From contig NZ_LWBL02000026.1 in the NCBI RefSeq assembly GCF_001644195.2, positions 62,001 to 126,000 on the forward strand: DNA of 64,000 bases, read 5' to 3'. Below the pieces are notes generated by a model, which was not told where the DNA came from, did no database searches, and was given only the letters and a program-made list of their open reading frames with translations. This document shows, in pieces, positions 17,261-27,298 of the stretch. Both the position numbers and the translations under genes were made by a program. Each line of letters starts with the position of its first letter. Position 1 is the first letter of the stretch. The DNA comes from Bacillus marinisedimentorum. Its GTDB lineage: Bacteria; Bacillota; Bacilli; Bacillales; Bacillaceae_O.

Positions 17261-18085
17261 ATGTATAGAAGGATACTGCCTAAAACAATAATGTATGTTT
17301 TGCTCGTTTTATTTGCTGTCACAATGCTTCTCCCTTTTGTATGGATGGTCAGTTCTTCGTTGAAACCATTGAGCGAAATCTTTTCTCATCCGCCTACTCT
17401 TATCCCTGAAACATTCCGATGGGAGAACTTCAGTGAATTATTTGAGAAGTTCCCCTTTATTCAAAATATATTTAATAGTCTATACATCGCTGTTGTCTAC
17501 ACAGTTCTTGCTGCTTTCTTTTGCGCGCTGGGCGGCTTTGCGTTTGCCAAATATGAGTTCAAATATAAAAACATTTTATTTATTATTCTTTTCGGCTCTA
17601 TGATGATTCCTCAGGAAGTCCTCATGATTCCGTTGTATGTAGTGTTTAAGAATCTGAATTGGATTGATACGCACTGGGGGTTGATCATACCGGGAATTGC
17701 CAATGCGTTTGGGATATTCTTTATGAGACAGTTCATTCAATCTGTGCCTAACGATTTGCTTGATGCTGCAAGAATCGATGGATTAGGGGAGTTTGGCATT
17801 TTCACCAAAATCATTTTACCAGTTATTAAACCGGGTCTTGCAAGCCTGGGGATTATCTTTTTCATGAATTCCTGGAACAACTTCCTATGGCCGCTCATTT
17901 TATTGAAATCTCCTGAAATGTACACAGTCACAGTTGCTATCTACTCAATCACCGGTGGATTGAGACAGCCTTATCACTGGATTTTGGCAGGTTCAGTCAT
18001 ATCCGTAATTCCATTGTTCGTGATCTTTTTGATCTTTGAAAGACAGTTTATTGCCGGTATAACCCAGGGAGCTGTAAAAGGCTAA
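17261..18085 (+). CDS. araQ: ABC transporter permease, AraQ-like
   Basis: 274 residues. ATG at 17261 with AAAGGGGGGAG upstream; a longer frame from 17231 overlaps araP and lacks a site. MalG-class permease with the EAA-loop LLDAARIDGLGEFGIFTKIILPVIKP and C-terminal PLFVIFLIFERQFIAGITQGAVKG, a typical ending of the family. It completes the two-subunit membrane channel with AraP. Confidence 0.87.
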   Translation: MYRRILPKTIMYVLLVLFAVTMLLPFVWMVSSSLKPLSEIFSHPPTLIPETFRWENFSELFEKFPFIQNIFNSLYIAVVYTVLAAFFCALGGFAFAKYEFKYKNILFIILFGSMMIPQEVLMIPLYVVFKNLNWIDTHWGLIIPGIANAFGIFFMRQFIQSVPNDLLDAARIDGLGEFGIFTKIILPVIKPGLASLGIIFFMNSWNNFLWPLILLKSPEMYTVTVAIYSITGGLRQPYHWILAGSVISVIPLFVIFLIFERQFIAGITQGAVKG

Positions 18086-18106
18086 AAAAGTAAAGAGGTG
18101 TTAGGT

Positions 18107-20155
18107 GTGGCAAAGTTTGTGAAAAATAAGGAATTTCAGTTAGGTGTATGTTATTATCCTGAACATTGGCCGGAAGATTTATGGGCTGACGATTTCAAGC
18201 GTATGATCGAGTTGGGCTTTTCAACCATACGGATAGGGGAGTTCGCCTGGTCTGTTTTTGAACCTGTTGAAGGTGAATTTCATTTTGAACTGTTTGACCG
18301 GGCGATCGATCTTGCTCATCAATATGGACTCAAAGTTGTATTGGGAACACCAACAGCCACCCCCCCTGCTTGGTTGACACATAAGCATCCGGAAGTATTG
18401 AATGTGTCGCAGCAGGGTGTGCAATATCAACATGGGCAGCGGAGACACTACAATTATAACTCTGAAGTTTATAAGAAATTCACAGAAAGAATTGTTAGAG
18501 AAATGGCAAGTCATTATAAAAATCACCCGGCTGTCATTGGCTGGCAGATTGATAACGAACTGAACTGCGAGACAAATGTTTTTTATTCTGAAGCCGATCA
18601 CCATGCATTTCGCATTTGGGCTAAGGAGAAGTATGAAACACTTGATAAATTGAATGAGGCATGGGGCACGGTATTCTGGAATCAGACATATACCGACTGG
18701 GAACAGATTAAGCTTACTGGCCCAACCATTTCAGATTCGCCGAATCCGCATCATTCTCTTGATGAAAAACGCTTCTTTTCAGACAGTGCCATTTCCTATG
18801 CGAAGCTGCAAAATAACATTATAAGGGAGTTAGCGCCTCATCAATGGGTCACAACCAATGGAATGTTCGGCCATTTGAACAACCATAAAATGACAGAAGA
18901 CCTATTGGATTTTTTTGCATATGATTCCTATCCGAACTTCAGTACGATTTATCCTGATACGGGTGAAAAACCGTTATTGGACCGAAAATGGAGCTGGAAT
19001 TTAAGCAATGTAAGAAGTATTTCCCCAAGTTTCGCTGTGTTTGAACAACAATCAGGTCCTGGCGGCTGGGTTAATAGAATGGAACAGCCGTCACCGAAAC
19101 CGGGACAGATGAGATTGTGGACATACCAGTCGATTGCACATGGCGCAGACATGCTTTTGTATTTCAGGTGGAGAACGGCAACAAAAGGCACTGAAATCTA
19201 CTGGCATGGCATTAACGATTATCATAATCAGCCTAACAGGCGCGTATCAGAAGCACGGCAAATCGGTGAAGAACTAAGCCGTATCGGAAACAAAATCAAA
19301 GGATCAGAATATCAGGCAGAAGCTGCAATTCTGCGGGATTACGACAATGAATGGGATGGAGAGATGGACCTGTGGCATGGCCCATTATCAGCCAAAAGCA
19401 ATCTGGAGTGGTTCAAAGCTTTCCAATATAAACATATACCGGTTGATGTACAATACCTTTTTGAAGATTCAACTGTAGACCAGATAAAAAAATACAAAAT
19501 TTTAATTTACCCGCATCCTGCCATTTTATCTAAAGAAACTGCAGATCTATTAACGGAATATGTTAAGCAAGGCGGGACTCTCGTGTTTGGTTCCAGAACA
19601 GGATACAAGGATACTTCAGGACAATGTTACATGAAACCGTTTCCGGGAGAAGCCAGTGAACTTGCCGGTGCTACTGTAGAAGAGTTTTCGTTAGTTGCCC
19701 ATACCCAGGAAGGGCCGGCATTCCGCTGGAATCAAAGAGAATTTAAGAATGAGAGTTTCTTTGAAATCTTAAAAGTCCAGGCAAAGGGTATAGAAGTACT
19801 CGCCAGGTATGAAGGAAGTTATTATGACGGTAAACCTGCCCTCGTAAAAAATAAAGTTGGAAATGGATCTGTATACTACTTCGGAGGAACTTTCACAGAA
19901 GAACTTGCAGGTATGATTCTGAGTCATGCTGATATTCATTCGGTTGTTGACGGAAGCATGGCTTTACCGCAGGAGATGGAACTGTCTGTTCGTGAAAATA
20001 CAGATGGCAGCAAGTATTATTTCCTCCTGAATTATAGTGACAGAGTCCAGGAAATCGAATTGAAAGAGCCGTTTATTAACTTACTTAGCGGTGAAGCGGT
20101 TAATGGTGTCTTTGATTTGGAACCTTTTGGTGTCAGTGTCTTTCATAAAAGATAA
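18107..20155 (+). CDS. glycoside hydrolase family 42 (beta-galactosidase / arabinopyranosidase type)
   Basis: 682 residues, the usual GH42 size. GTG at 18107 is preceded by AAAGAGGTG with good spacing; an earlier in-frame GTG at 18098 is part of that site. The N-terminus FQLGVCYYPEHWPEDLW starts a TIM barrel. The acid/base Glu sits in GWQIDNELNCE (about residue 150) and the nucleophile in FAVFEQQSGPGGW (about 313). A trimerisation domain and small C-terminal beta domain follow. No signal peptide, so it trims imported oligosaccharides in the cytosol. Within an arabinose operon it may act on galactose or L-arabinopyranose residues of arabinogalactan. Confidence 0.88.
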   Translation: MAKFVKNKEFQLGVCYYPEHWPEDLWADDFKRMIELGFSTIRIGEFAWSVFEPVEGEFHFELFDRAIDLAHQYGLKVVLGTPTATPPAWLTHKHPEVLNVSQQGVQYQHGQRRHYNYNSEVYKKFTERIVREMASHYKNHPAVIGWQIDNELNCETNVFYSEADHHAFRIWAKEKYETLDKLNEAWGTVFWNQTYTDWEQIKLTGPTISDSPNPHHSLDEKRFFSDSAISYAKLQNNIIRELAPHQWVTTNGMFGHLNNHKMTEDLLDFFAYDSYPNFSTIYPDTGEKPLLDRKWSWNLSNVRSISPSFAVFEQQSGPGGWVNRMEQPSPKPGQMRLWTYQSIAHGADMLLYFRWRTATKGTEIYWHGINDYHNQPNRRVSEARQIGEELSRIGNKIKGSEYQAEAAILRDYDNEWDGEMDLWHGPLSAKSNLEWFKAFQYKHIPVDVQYLFEDSTVDQIKKYKILIYPHPAILSKETADLLTEYVKQGGTLVFGSRTGYKDTSGQCYMKPFPGEASELAGATVEEFSLVAHTQEGPAFRWNQREFKNESFFEILKVQAKGIEVLARYEGSYYDGKPALVKNKVGNGSVYYFGGTFTEELAGMILSHADIHSVVDGSMALPQEMELSVRENTDGSKYYFLLNYSDRVQEIELKEPFINLLSGEAVNGVFDLEPFGVSVFHKR

Positions 20156-20361
20156 TATGTCTGTCTGGGATATGTTCGATTGAAAAGGTTTTCGGAAGTG
20201 TTCTAGGATATTGCTTACGGAAGATTACAATTCTGAGCAATCTCCTGAAACAATCTGGGTAGAAAATGCAGATTTAAGTTCCAGGTAAATGTTTTGCCGG
20301 CAAATAATAGAATTATTCAGTTTACCTGATTCTATGTAAACAGGGATTTGGGGTTGAACAC
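20156..20361 (+). other. intergenic region with possible gene remnant and hairpin
   Basis: After the GH42 stop, a start-less open stretch from 20184 to 20283 encodes a peptide ending EQSPETIWVENADLSSR, which reads like the tail of a sugar enzyme, but I do not recognise it. A CAGGTAAA / TTTACCTG inverted repeat at 20282-20328 encloses an AT-rich inner palindrome. No promoter is obvious. Confidence 0.35.
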
Positions 20362-20991
20362 ATGATTAAAAACGGTTTTTCAGGTTTTCTGTATGTTTCT
20401 TCAGAATGGATTATGAGGTTTGGCATAGCAACGGTGCTATGGGCTGTTTTTACCATCCTGGGTTTTTTCATTTTCGGAATAATGCCTGCCACTGCCGCAT
20501 TGTTCGGTCTTGCAAGAAAATGGGTGATAGGAGAGCGGGATGCCCCTTTAATTCGTACGTTTTGGATGTTATATAAGAAAGAATTCAAAAGCTCGAACAT
20601 TCTTGGATTGGCTCTATCCATAATGGGGCTTGTGCTTTATATGGACTATAAGTTTTTCCAGTCATCTGAACAGCTGATCTTTCAGTTACTTTCATATATG
20701 TTAATCTTCTTTATTTTTATTTACTTTATTGTTTTGATATATATTTTCCCTCTGTTTGTCCATTATGACCTGAACATCAGAGATTATTTTAAGAATTCTT
20801 TTTTAATCGCTGTATCAAGTCCTGTTGAAACACTGGGTATGATTGGGAGCATATTGGTGATTACATATGCGACTTATCTTTTTCCGGGTATCTTTTCGTT
20901 TTTCATCCCAAGTATAGTGGCTTTTACTCTGGTGTGGTTTGCCAATAAGGTATTCAAAAAAGTGGAACGAAAAATAGATGCCCTGGTTTAA
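20362..20991 (+). CDS. YesL-like DUF624 membrane protein
   Basis: 209 residues with about five hydrophobic segments. The N-terminal pattern (aromatic start, IMPATAALFGLARKWVIGERDAP, FWMLYKKEFKSS) is the DUF624/YesL family signature. In B. subtilis yesL lies in the rhamnogalacturonan utilisation cluster next to a permease; the biochemical role is not known. Its place between a GH42 gene and sugar-metabolism genes fits a role in oligosaccharide uptake. Confidence 0.75.
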   Translation: MIKNGFSGFLYVSSEWIMRFGIATVLWAVFTILGFFIFGIMPATAALFGLARKWVIGERDAPLIRTFWMLYKKEFKSSNILGLALSIMGLVLYMDYKFFQSSEQLIFQLLSYMLIFFIFIYFIVLIYIFPLFVHYDLNIRDYFKNSFLIAVSSPVETLGMIGSILVITYATYLFPGIFSFFIPSIVAFTLVWFANKVFKKVERKIDALV

Positions 20992-21049
20992 ATCGATAGA
21001 GCATAATGCATAAGTGCAGCGGCTCGCAATAAAAAGAAGAGGTGGTCAT

Positions 21050-22000
21050 ATGCAGTATCGGAAACTGGGCAATACAGGTCTGAAGGTAAGTGAAATCGCG
21101 CTGGGCAGCTGGTTAACTTTTGGGAATTCGGTTGATAAAAGTCAAACCAGGAGAATCATAGATAGGGCTTATGGTTTAGGAGTCAACTATTTCGATACGG
21201 CAAACGTTTATGAGAGTGGAGAAGCTGAAAAAGCAGTCGGGGAGGCGCTCGGAAAGTTTCCCCGCAGTTCTTATGTGCTGGCTACCAAGGTTTTCTTCCC
21301 TATGGGTAATGAACCGAACAATAAAGGGCTTTCCAGAAAACATATATTTGAACAGCTCCATGCCAGCCTGGACAGGCTGCAGCAGGATTACGTTGATATC
21401 TACTATTGCCATCGTTTTGATCCTGAAACCCCTATAGAAGAAACGTTGCGGACAATAGATGATATGGTCAGGCAAGGCAAAGTCCTGTATGTTGGCGTAA
21501 GTGAATGGACAGCAGCCCAAATGACGGAAGCTCTAGGTGTCGCTGACCAATACCTGCTGGATAAAATTGTAGTCAATCAGCCTCAATATAATATGTTCCA
21601 TCGTCATATCGAAAATGAAATTATCCCCCTGGGGGAAAGAAAGGGCATTTCACAAGTTGTTTTTTCTCCGCTTGCCCAGGGTGTATTGACCGGCAAATAT
21701 AAGTTAGGAGAGGACTTTCCATCAGGAAGCAGGGCAAGAGATGAGTCAGCAAACATGTTTATGGACGAGCTTCTTACACAACAGACGTTGAAAAAGGTGG
21801 AAAACTTAAAAGGAATAGCGGACCAAATGGATATCAGTCTTTCACAACTGGCAATCGCATGGATTCTTAGGAATCCAAATGTAGCGAGCGCTATTGTTGG
21901 GGCGACGAAAATACATCAAATAGAAGAAAATGCAGGGGCTTCCGGTATAACCTTGAGTGAAAATGTTATTCAAGAAATTGAAGGTATTCTTGAGCATTAA
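21050..22000 (+). CDS. aldo/keto reductase (Kv-beta/YghZ-like)
   Basis: 316 residues. ATG at 21050 with AAGAAGAGGTGG upstream; the extended frame from 21014 has no site. It starts MQYRKLGNTGLKVSEIALGSW. Catalytic residues are visible in NYFDTANVYESGEAE (Asp, Tyr), VLATKVFFPMG (Lys) and VDIYYCHRFDPETP (His). The last two segments place it near the potassium-channel beta-subunit / YghZ branch of aldo/keto reductases, NADPH-dependent. The substrate, probably a sugar or aldehyde arising in arabinan catabolism, is inferred only from context. Confidence 0.85.
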   Translation: MQYRKLGNTGLKVSEIALGSWLTFGNSVDKSQTRRIIDRAYGLGVNYFDTANVYESGEAEKAVGEALGKFPRSSYVLATKVFFPMGNEPNNKGLSRKHIFEQLHASLDRLQQDYVDIYYCHRFDPETPIEETLRTIDDMVRQGKVLYVGVSEWTAAQMTEALGVADQYLLDKIVVNQPQYNMFHRHIENEIIPLGERKGISQVVFSPLAQGVLTGKYKLGEDFPSGSRARDESANMFMDELLTQQTLKKVENLKGIADQMDISLSQLAIAWILRNPNVASAIVGATKIHQIEENAGASGITLSENVIQEIEGILEH

Positions 22001-22086
22001 TGAAATGAGTTTTGGGTAAAGACGGCTTGATCAAAGATTCCCCAGAATAAAAGATTGGCTGGTTTCACCCAAAAGGAGTCCTCTAT

Positions 22087-23247
22087 TTGGCAAATAACAA
22101 ATCTGTTTTTTCGTTAAAGGCGTTTTTATACTTTTTTAATTCAACGGGTACTCTCATTATCAGCTTTCTACCGCTTTATTTCAGGGACAAAGGACTTAGT
22201 GTTTCAGAAATCGGAACAGTCCTTTCTGTAGGCCCTTTCGCAGCACTGCTTGTTCAGCCGATGTCCGGGTACTTGAGTGATAAGTATAAAACGGTCAAAG
22301 TTATCTTGCTAATTTGCCTGATTGGTGTCCTTATCAGCAGTACCATTTTATTTAAAATGGAATCTTTTTTTCCGGTATTGATTATGATAGCAGTTTTTTA
22401 CATGTTTATGGGTCCAATCGGACCGCTGGCAGACAGTTTAAGCCACCGGGCAGCGAGTCTTTCAGGTGTTCCATTCGGAAGTATCCGAATGTGGGGTTCA
22501 ATTGGATTTGCAGTAACATCACTTGCCGGAGGACTTGTTTTGGAGAAAATCGGGATAGAGAATCTCATGTACCCGTATTTTATTCTTGCATCAGGTGCAC
22601 TGTTAACAGTTTTGCTGGTCAGGGATGTCACGGTTTCATCTGTACCAGTGACTTTTTATGAAGCTTCCAGACTGCTGAAAAAACCCGAGCTTTCCATTTT
22701 TCTTTTGCTCATTGTCTTTATAACAGTTGCTCATCGAACCAATGATTCATTTATGGGACTTTATATTGAAAGTCTTGGCGGTACAGAAATGCTGATTGGA
22801 TGGGCATGGTTCATTGCAGTAGCGGCAGAAGCCCTGGTATTTGCAACAAGCGGATTATGGTTCCGTAAATATCACGAGCTTACCTTTCTTACAGTTGCAG
22901 GGTTGTTTTATTCGGTTCGGTTTGCCCTTATGTCCTTTGTAGTCAATCCGGTCATGATCCTCTTTTTGCAGCCTTTGCACGGCGTAACGTTTGGCCTGTT
23001 TTATATGGCTTCGTTCCAGTATGTAACAAAGATCTTGCCCCGGCACCTGCTTGGAACAGGCCACCTGCTTTTAATAGCGGTCTTTTTCAATGTGTCAGGT
23101 ATTATCTCAGCTATGTTCGGAGGAATGATTTTTGAGAGGGCAGGAGCAGATACCCTATATCAGATAATAGGAGTTAGCGCCATGATTGGAAGCTTGTGCT
23201 TGTTAGCCTACAAACAGAGCTTATTACGGTGGAAGAAGGCAGTATAA
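22087..23247 (+). CDS. MFS transporter, PPP/LacY-like family
   Basis: 386 residues, about 12 hydrophobic helices. TTG start at 22087 with AAAAGGAG 9 bases upstream. The MFS loop 2-3 motif appears as GYLSDKYKTVKVIL, and ISFLPLYFRDKGLSVSEIGTV near the N-terminus is typical of the 3-phenylpropionate/nucleoside/LacY-like branch. Between araN-Q and araDBA it may be a second, lower-cost route for arabinose or a disaccharide, but this is inferred from context. Confidence 0.75.
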   Translation: MANNKSVFSLKAFLYFFNSTGTLIISFLPLYFRDKGLSVSEIGTVLSVGPFAALLVQPMSGYLSDKYKTVKVILLICLIGVLISSTILFKMESFFPVLIMIAVFYMFMGPIGPLADSLSHRAASLSGVPFGSIRMWGSIGFAVTSLAGGLVLEKIGIENLMYPYFILASGALLTVLLVRDVTVSSVPVTFYEASRLLKKPELSIFLLLIVFITVAHRTNDSFMGLYIESLGGTEMLIGWAWFIAVAAEALVFATSGLWFRKYHELTFLTVAGLFYSVRFALMSFVVNPVMILFLQPLHGVTFGLFYMASFQYVTKILPRHLLGTGHLLLIAVFFNVSGIISAMFGGMIFERAGADTLYQIIGVSAMIGSLCLLAYKQSLLRWKKAV

Positions 23248-23286
23248 ACATATTTTCATTACTGATCTGGAAAGGGGTGGATCCAC

Positions 23287-23985
23287 ATGTTGTCACGTTT
23301 AAAAGAAGATGTACTGAAAGCCAACTTGGACCTTCCAAAGCATGGACTGGTGACGTTCACATGGGGGAATGTCAGCGGAATAGACCGCGATACAGGTCTC
23401 GTAGTCATCAAGCCGAGTGGTGTTGCCTATGAAGAGATGGAGATGAAAGATCTTGTTGTTGTTGACCTTGACGGCAATATTGTTGAAGGGGAGATGAAAC
23501 CGTCATCTGATACCCCTACCCACCTTGCTCTGTATAAGTCTTTCCCGCAACTGGGCGGGATTGTCCATACCCATTCATCCTGGGCAACAAGCTGGGCGCA
23601 AGCGGGGCGTGATATTCCTGCTTTAGGGACCACGCATGCCGATTATTTTTACGGAAAAATCCCATGTACGAGGAAGTTGTCTGAGGCTGAAATAAACGGT
23701 GATTATGAACTTGAGACAGGAAATGTAATAGTAGAAACGATTTCAAAGAGAGGGATAGATCCCATGCAAATTCCGGGAGTCCTTGTCTATTCACATGCTC
23801 CGTTTGTATGGGGGAAAAATGCAAATGAGGCCGTATATAATGCAGTTGTACTGGAAGAAACCGCTAAAATGGCATATCGGACCTATGGATTGAATCCGGA
23901 TATCCAGGCAATGGACCAGGTCTTGTTAGATCGCCATTTTCTAAGAAAACACGGAAAGAATGCTTACTATGGACAAACAAGATAA
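23287..23985 (+). CDS. araD: L-ribulose-5-phosphate 4-epimerase
   Basis: 232 residues. Class II aldolase/epimerase family: [27 protein letters not shown], the [14 protein letters not shown] segment and the zinc-ligand histidines in [12 protein letters not shown] plus a later HAPFVWG. It converts L-ribulose 5-phosphate to D-xylulose 5-phosphate, joining the xylose pathway product made by XylB. AAAGGGGTGG lies upstream of the ATG. araB starts 15 bases after it. Confidence 0.93.
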   Translation: MLSRLKEDVLKANLDLPKHGLVTFTWGNVSGIDRDTGLVVIKPSGVAYEEMEMKDLVVVDLDGNIVEGEMKPSSDTPTHLALYKSFPQLGGIVHTHSSWATSWAQAGRDIPALGTTHADYFYGKIPCTRKLSEAEINGDYELETGNVIVETISKRGIDPMQIPGVLVYSHAPFVWGKNANEAVYNAVVLEETAKMAYRTYGLNPDIQAMDQVLLDRHFLRKHGKNAYYGQTR

Positions 23986-23999
23986 GGAGGTCTGGAAAA

Positions 24000-25688
24000 A
24001 TGAATGAAAAATATGCAATCGGAATCGATTACGGAACCCAATCCGGACGAGCTGTCCTTGTAAGGCTGTCAGATGGACAAGAAATTGCGGATCATGTAAC
24101 ACCTTATCCGCACTATGTCATTGATGAAAAACTGCCCGGATCCGGTGTTGAGCTTGGCCATGATTGGGCGCTTCAGCATCCGGAAGATTATATAGAAGTT
24201 TTGAAACAGTCTGTTCCGGCAATAATGCGGCAATCCGGCATTGATTCGGAGGATGTCATCGGCCTTGGAATTGACTTTACAGCTTGTACGATGCTGCCGG
24301 TAGATGAAGCGGGGGAACCGTTATGTTTCAATGATGCCTTATCGGACAATCCTCATACCTGGGTGAAACTGTGGAAACATCATGCTGCTCAGGATGAAGC
24401 TAATCTCATTAATGAAACAGCAGAGAAAAGGGAAGAAAAGTTTTTACCGAGATATGGCGGAAAGATATCATCGGAGTGGATGATTGCTAAGGTTTGGCAA
24501 ATATTAAATGAAGCTCCAGAAATCTATAATCGTACCGACCGCTTTCTTGAAGCGACAGACTGGGTCGTATCAAAGATGACGGGCTCAATACTCCGAAATA
24601 GCTGTACCGCAGGCTATAAGTCAATTTGGCACAAAAAAGACGGTTATCCAAGCAAAGACTTTTTTAAAAGTCTCGATCCAAGGTTGGAGGACTTAACGGA
24701 GACCAAATTGCGCGGAGAAATCGTTCCTCTTGGAACAAAAGCCGGTGAATTAACCGGAGAGATGGCAGAACTGATGGGATTAAAGCCAGGTATGGCCATT
24801 GCTGTAGGGAATGTGGATGCACATGCCTCAGTACCAGCTACAGGGGTTGTGGAGCCGGGCAAAATGGTGATGACAATGGGAACTTCCATATGCCATATGG
24901 TGCTGGGTACCAAAGAAAGCCAGGTTGAAGGTATGGCTGGTGTGGTGGAAGACGGCATTATTCCTGGTTATTTCGGATATGAAGCAGGACAGTCTGCTGT
25001 CGGTGATATATTTCAGTGGTTTGTAGAAAAAGGTGTTCCTGGTTATGTGAAAGAGGAAGCTGATAAGGAAGGCATAAATGTCCATCAATGGCTTGAGGGG
25101 AAAGCTGCTTCCTACAATCCTGGAGAAACAGGACTTATCGCACTTGATTGGTGGAACGGTAACCGTTCTGTATTAGTGGATACGGATTTGATGGGACTTA
25201 TTGTCGGTTACACTCTCCAAACGAAACCTGAGGAAATCTATCGAACGTTGATAGAAGCGACAGCTTTCGGGACCAGGAAAATTATTGAAGCGTTTCACGG
25301 AAATGGCGTACCGGTGGAAGAATTATATGCTTGCGGGGGCTTGCCGCAAAAAAACAGGCTTCTTATGCAGATATACGCTGATGTGACAAATCGTGAAATC
25401 AAAGTTGCAGACTCAAAGCAAACACCGGCAGTAGGTGCTGCGATGTTTGGGGCTGTCGCAGCCGGCAAAGAACGCGGAGGTTACGCCTCTATTGTTGAAG
25501 CGGCTGAAAAAATGGCTAGAATCCGTGAAATAACCTACAAACCTAACCCTGAACATGTTCAAATTTATGATGAGTTATACAAAGAGTATACCCTCCTGCA
25601 CGATTACTTCGGAAGAGGGGAAAATGATATGATGAAGCGTTTAAAAGAACTCAAAGAACGAGCATCATTACCGATTCTCACAAAATAA
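24000..25688 (+). CDS. araB: ribulokinase
   Basis: 562 residues, FGGY kinase family. The N-terminal phosphate loop [15 protein letters not shown] and the [16 protein letters not shown]-like segment (visible as [14 protein letters not shown]) are diagnostic of AraB, as is [14 protein letters not shown]. It phosphorylates L-ribulose to L-ribulose 5-phosphate. AAGGAGGTC is 8 bases before the ATG. Second gene of the araD-araB-araA set. Confidence 0.95.
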   Translation: MNEKYAIGIDYGTQSGRAVLVRLSDGQEIADHVTPYPHYVIDEKLPGSGVELGHDWALQHPEDYIEVLKQSVPAIMRQSGIDSEDVIGLGIDFTACTMLPVDEAGEPLCFNDALSDNPHTWVKLWKHHAAQDEANLINETAEKREEKFLPRYGGKISSEWMIAKVWQILNEAPEIYNRTDRFLEATDWVVSKMTGSILRNSCTAGYKSIWHKKDGYPSKDFFKSLDPRLEDLTETKLRGEIVPLGTKAGELTGEMAELMGLKPGMAIAVGNVDAHASVPATGVVEPGKMVMTMGTSICHMVLGTKESQVEGMAGVVEDGIIPGYFGYEAGQSAVGDIFQWFVEKGVPGYVKEEADKEGINVHQWLEGKAASYNPGETGLIALDWWNGNRSVLVDTDLMGLIVGYTLQTKPEEIYRTLIEATAFGTRKIIEAFHGNGVPVEELYACGGLPQKNRLLMQIYADVTNREIKVADSKQTPAVGAAMFGAVAAGKERGGYASIVEAAEKMARIREITYKPNPEHVQIYDELYKEYTLLHDYFGRGENDMMKRLKELKERASLPILTK

Positions 25689-25714
25689 GAGAAAAATGCA
25701 GAGGAGAGAGCGAG

Positions 25715-27205
25715 ATGCTAGATACAAAGCGGTACGTTTTTTGGTTTGTCACTGGAAGCCAGCACTTATATGGAGAAGAAACGCTGAAAGAAGTAGAGGA
25801 ACATTCAAAACAAATTACCAGAGGCCTTAGTGATCAGTCCCAAACTTCTTATAAGATTGAGTTTAAACCTGTTCTAACAACACCTGACGCAATAACACGG
25901 CTTTGCCTTGAAGCAAATGCAGATGAATCCTGTGCCGGTGTCATTACATGGATGCACACTTTTTCTCCGGCAAAGATGTGGATCAGAGGGTTATCAGAAC
26001 TGAAAAAACCATTACTGCATTTACATACACAGTTTAATCGGGATATTCCGTGGGATAGCATCGATATGGATTTTATGAACTTGAATCAATCTGCCCACGG
26101 CGACAGGGAATATGGTTTCATTGGGGCGCGTATGAAAATTGCCCGTAAGGTTGTGGTCGGGCACTGGCAGAATCGGGAAGTTATTTCAGATATAAGCGAG
26201 TGGCAGCGCACTGCAGTTTCTTTCATGGAAAGCCGTAATCTGAAAGTTGCCCGATTCGGTGATAATATGAGGGAAGTCGCTGTAACCGAAGGCGATAAGG
26301 TTGAAGCGCAAATCAAGTTTGGGTGGTCGATAAACGGATACGGTGTTGGTGACCTGGTTAAATATATTAATAGTTTCTCAGACCATGATGTAAATCAATT
26401 AGTTAAGGAATATGAAGAGTTGTATGATATTGTCTCGGAAGGTTTAGTTGAAGGACCTGTCAGAGACTCCATCAGAGAGCAAGCGCGCATCGAACTGGGA
26501 ATGAAGGCATTCCTGCAAGAAGGCGGATTCAGTGCCTTCACTACAACTTTTGAAGATTTACATGGCATGAAACAGCTGCCCGGACTTGCAGTTCAGCGGT
26601 TAATGGCCCAGGGTTATGGCTTTGGAGGCGAAGGCGACTGGAAAACTGCAGCGCTTGTCAGGATGATGAAAATAATGGGGGCCGGAAAAGGCACCTCTTT
26701 TATGGAAGATTATACTTATCACTTTGAACCGGGTAATCAGATGGTCCTTGGGGCGCATATGCTGGAATTGTGTCCATCAATTGCTGCCAACAAGCCCAAA
26801 ATTAAAGTTCATCCATTAGGGATTGGTGGTAAAGACGATCCTGCAAGAATGGTATTCACGGCTGGCGAAGGAGCTGCAGTCAATGCATCGATCATTGATA
26901 TGGGAAATCGCTTCAGGTTATTGATTAATGAAGTGGATGCTGTTAAATCTGAAAATGAAATGCCAAACCTTCCTGTAGCGAGTGTGCTGTGGAAACCGAG
27001 ACCGTCTTTGCGGGAATCAGCTGAAGCATGGATTCGTGCAGGCGGGGCCCACCATACAAGCTTCTCTTACGCTGTAAACACTGCTCAATTAACGGATTGG
27101 GCAGAAATGGCAGGCGTTGAAGCTGTCGTCATCAATAACGATACGACTCCACAATCAATCCGCAATGAACTTCGCTGGAATGAGGTTTATTGGTCGAGGC
27201 AGTAA
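25715..27205 (+). CDS. araA: L-arabinose isomerase
   Basis: 496 residues, standard length. It interconverts L-arabinose and L-ribulose with a Mn ion. Diagnostic stretches: [16 protein letters not shown] at the N-terminus, [49 protein letters not shown], and the metal-site Glu in [10 protein letters not shown] and [22 protein letters not shown] lies upstream. It is the last gene of the arabinose operon and is followed by a strong terminator. Confidence 0.96.
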   Translation: MLDTKRYVFWFVTGSQHLYGEETLKEVEEHSKQITRGLSDQSQTSYKIEFKPVLTTPDAITRLCLEANADESCAGVITWMHTFSPAKMWIRGLSELKKPLLHLHTQFNRDIPWDSIDMDFMNLNQSAHGDREYGFIGARMKIARKVVVGHWQNREVISDISEWQRTAVSFMESRNLKVARFGDNMREVAVTEGDKVEAQIKFGWSINGYGVGDLVKYINSFSDHDVNQLVKEYEELYDIVSEGLVEGPVRDSIREQARIELGMKAFLQEGGFSAFTTTFEDLHGMKQLPGLAVQRLMAQGYGFGGEGDWKTAALVRMMKIMGAGKGTSFMEDYTYHFEPGNQMVLGAHMLELCPSIAANKPKIKVHPLGIGGKDDPARMVFTAGEGAAVNASIIDMGNRFRLLINEVDAVKSENEMPNLPVASVLWKPRPSLRESAEAWIRAGGAHHTSFSYAVNTAQLTDWAEMAGVEAVVINNDTTPQSIRNELRWNEVYWSRQ

Positions 27206-27261
27206 CAGTTACTTAGGCGACAGATTGCTTCAATCATCTTATTATATTAACTACAAACTGG

Positions 27262-27298
27262 CTGGTCCATCCCCTAAAACGGATGGACCGGTTTTTTT
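27262..27298 (+). terminator. rho-independent terminator after araA
   Basis: GGTCCATCC / GGATGGACC stem, 8-base loop, then a G-T boundary and seven T residues. The compound repeat begins immediately after its T-run. Confidence 0.85.
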
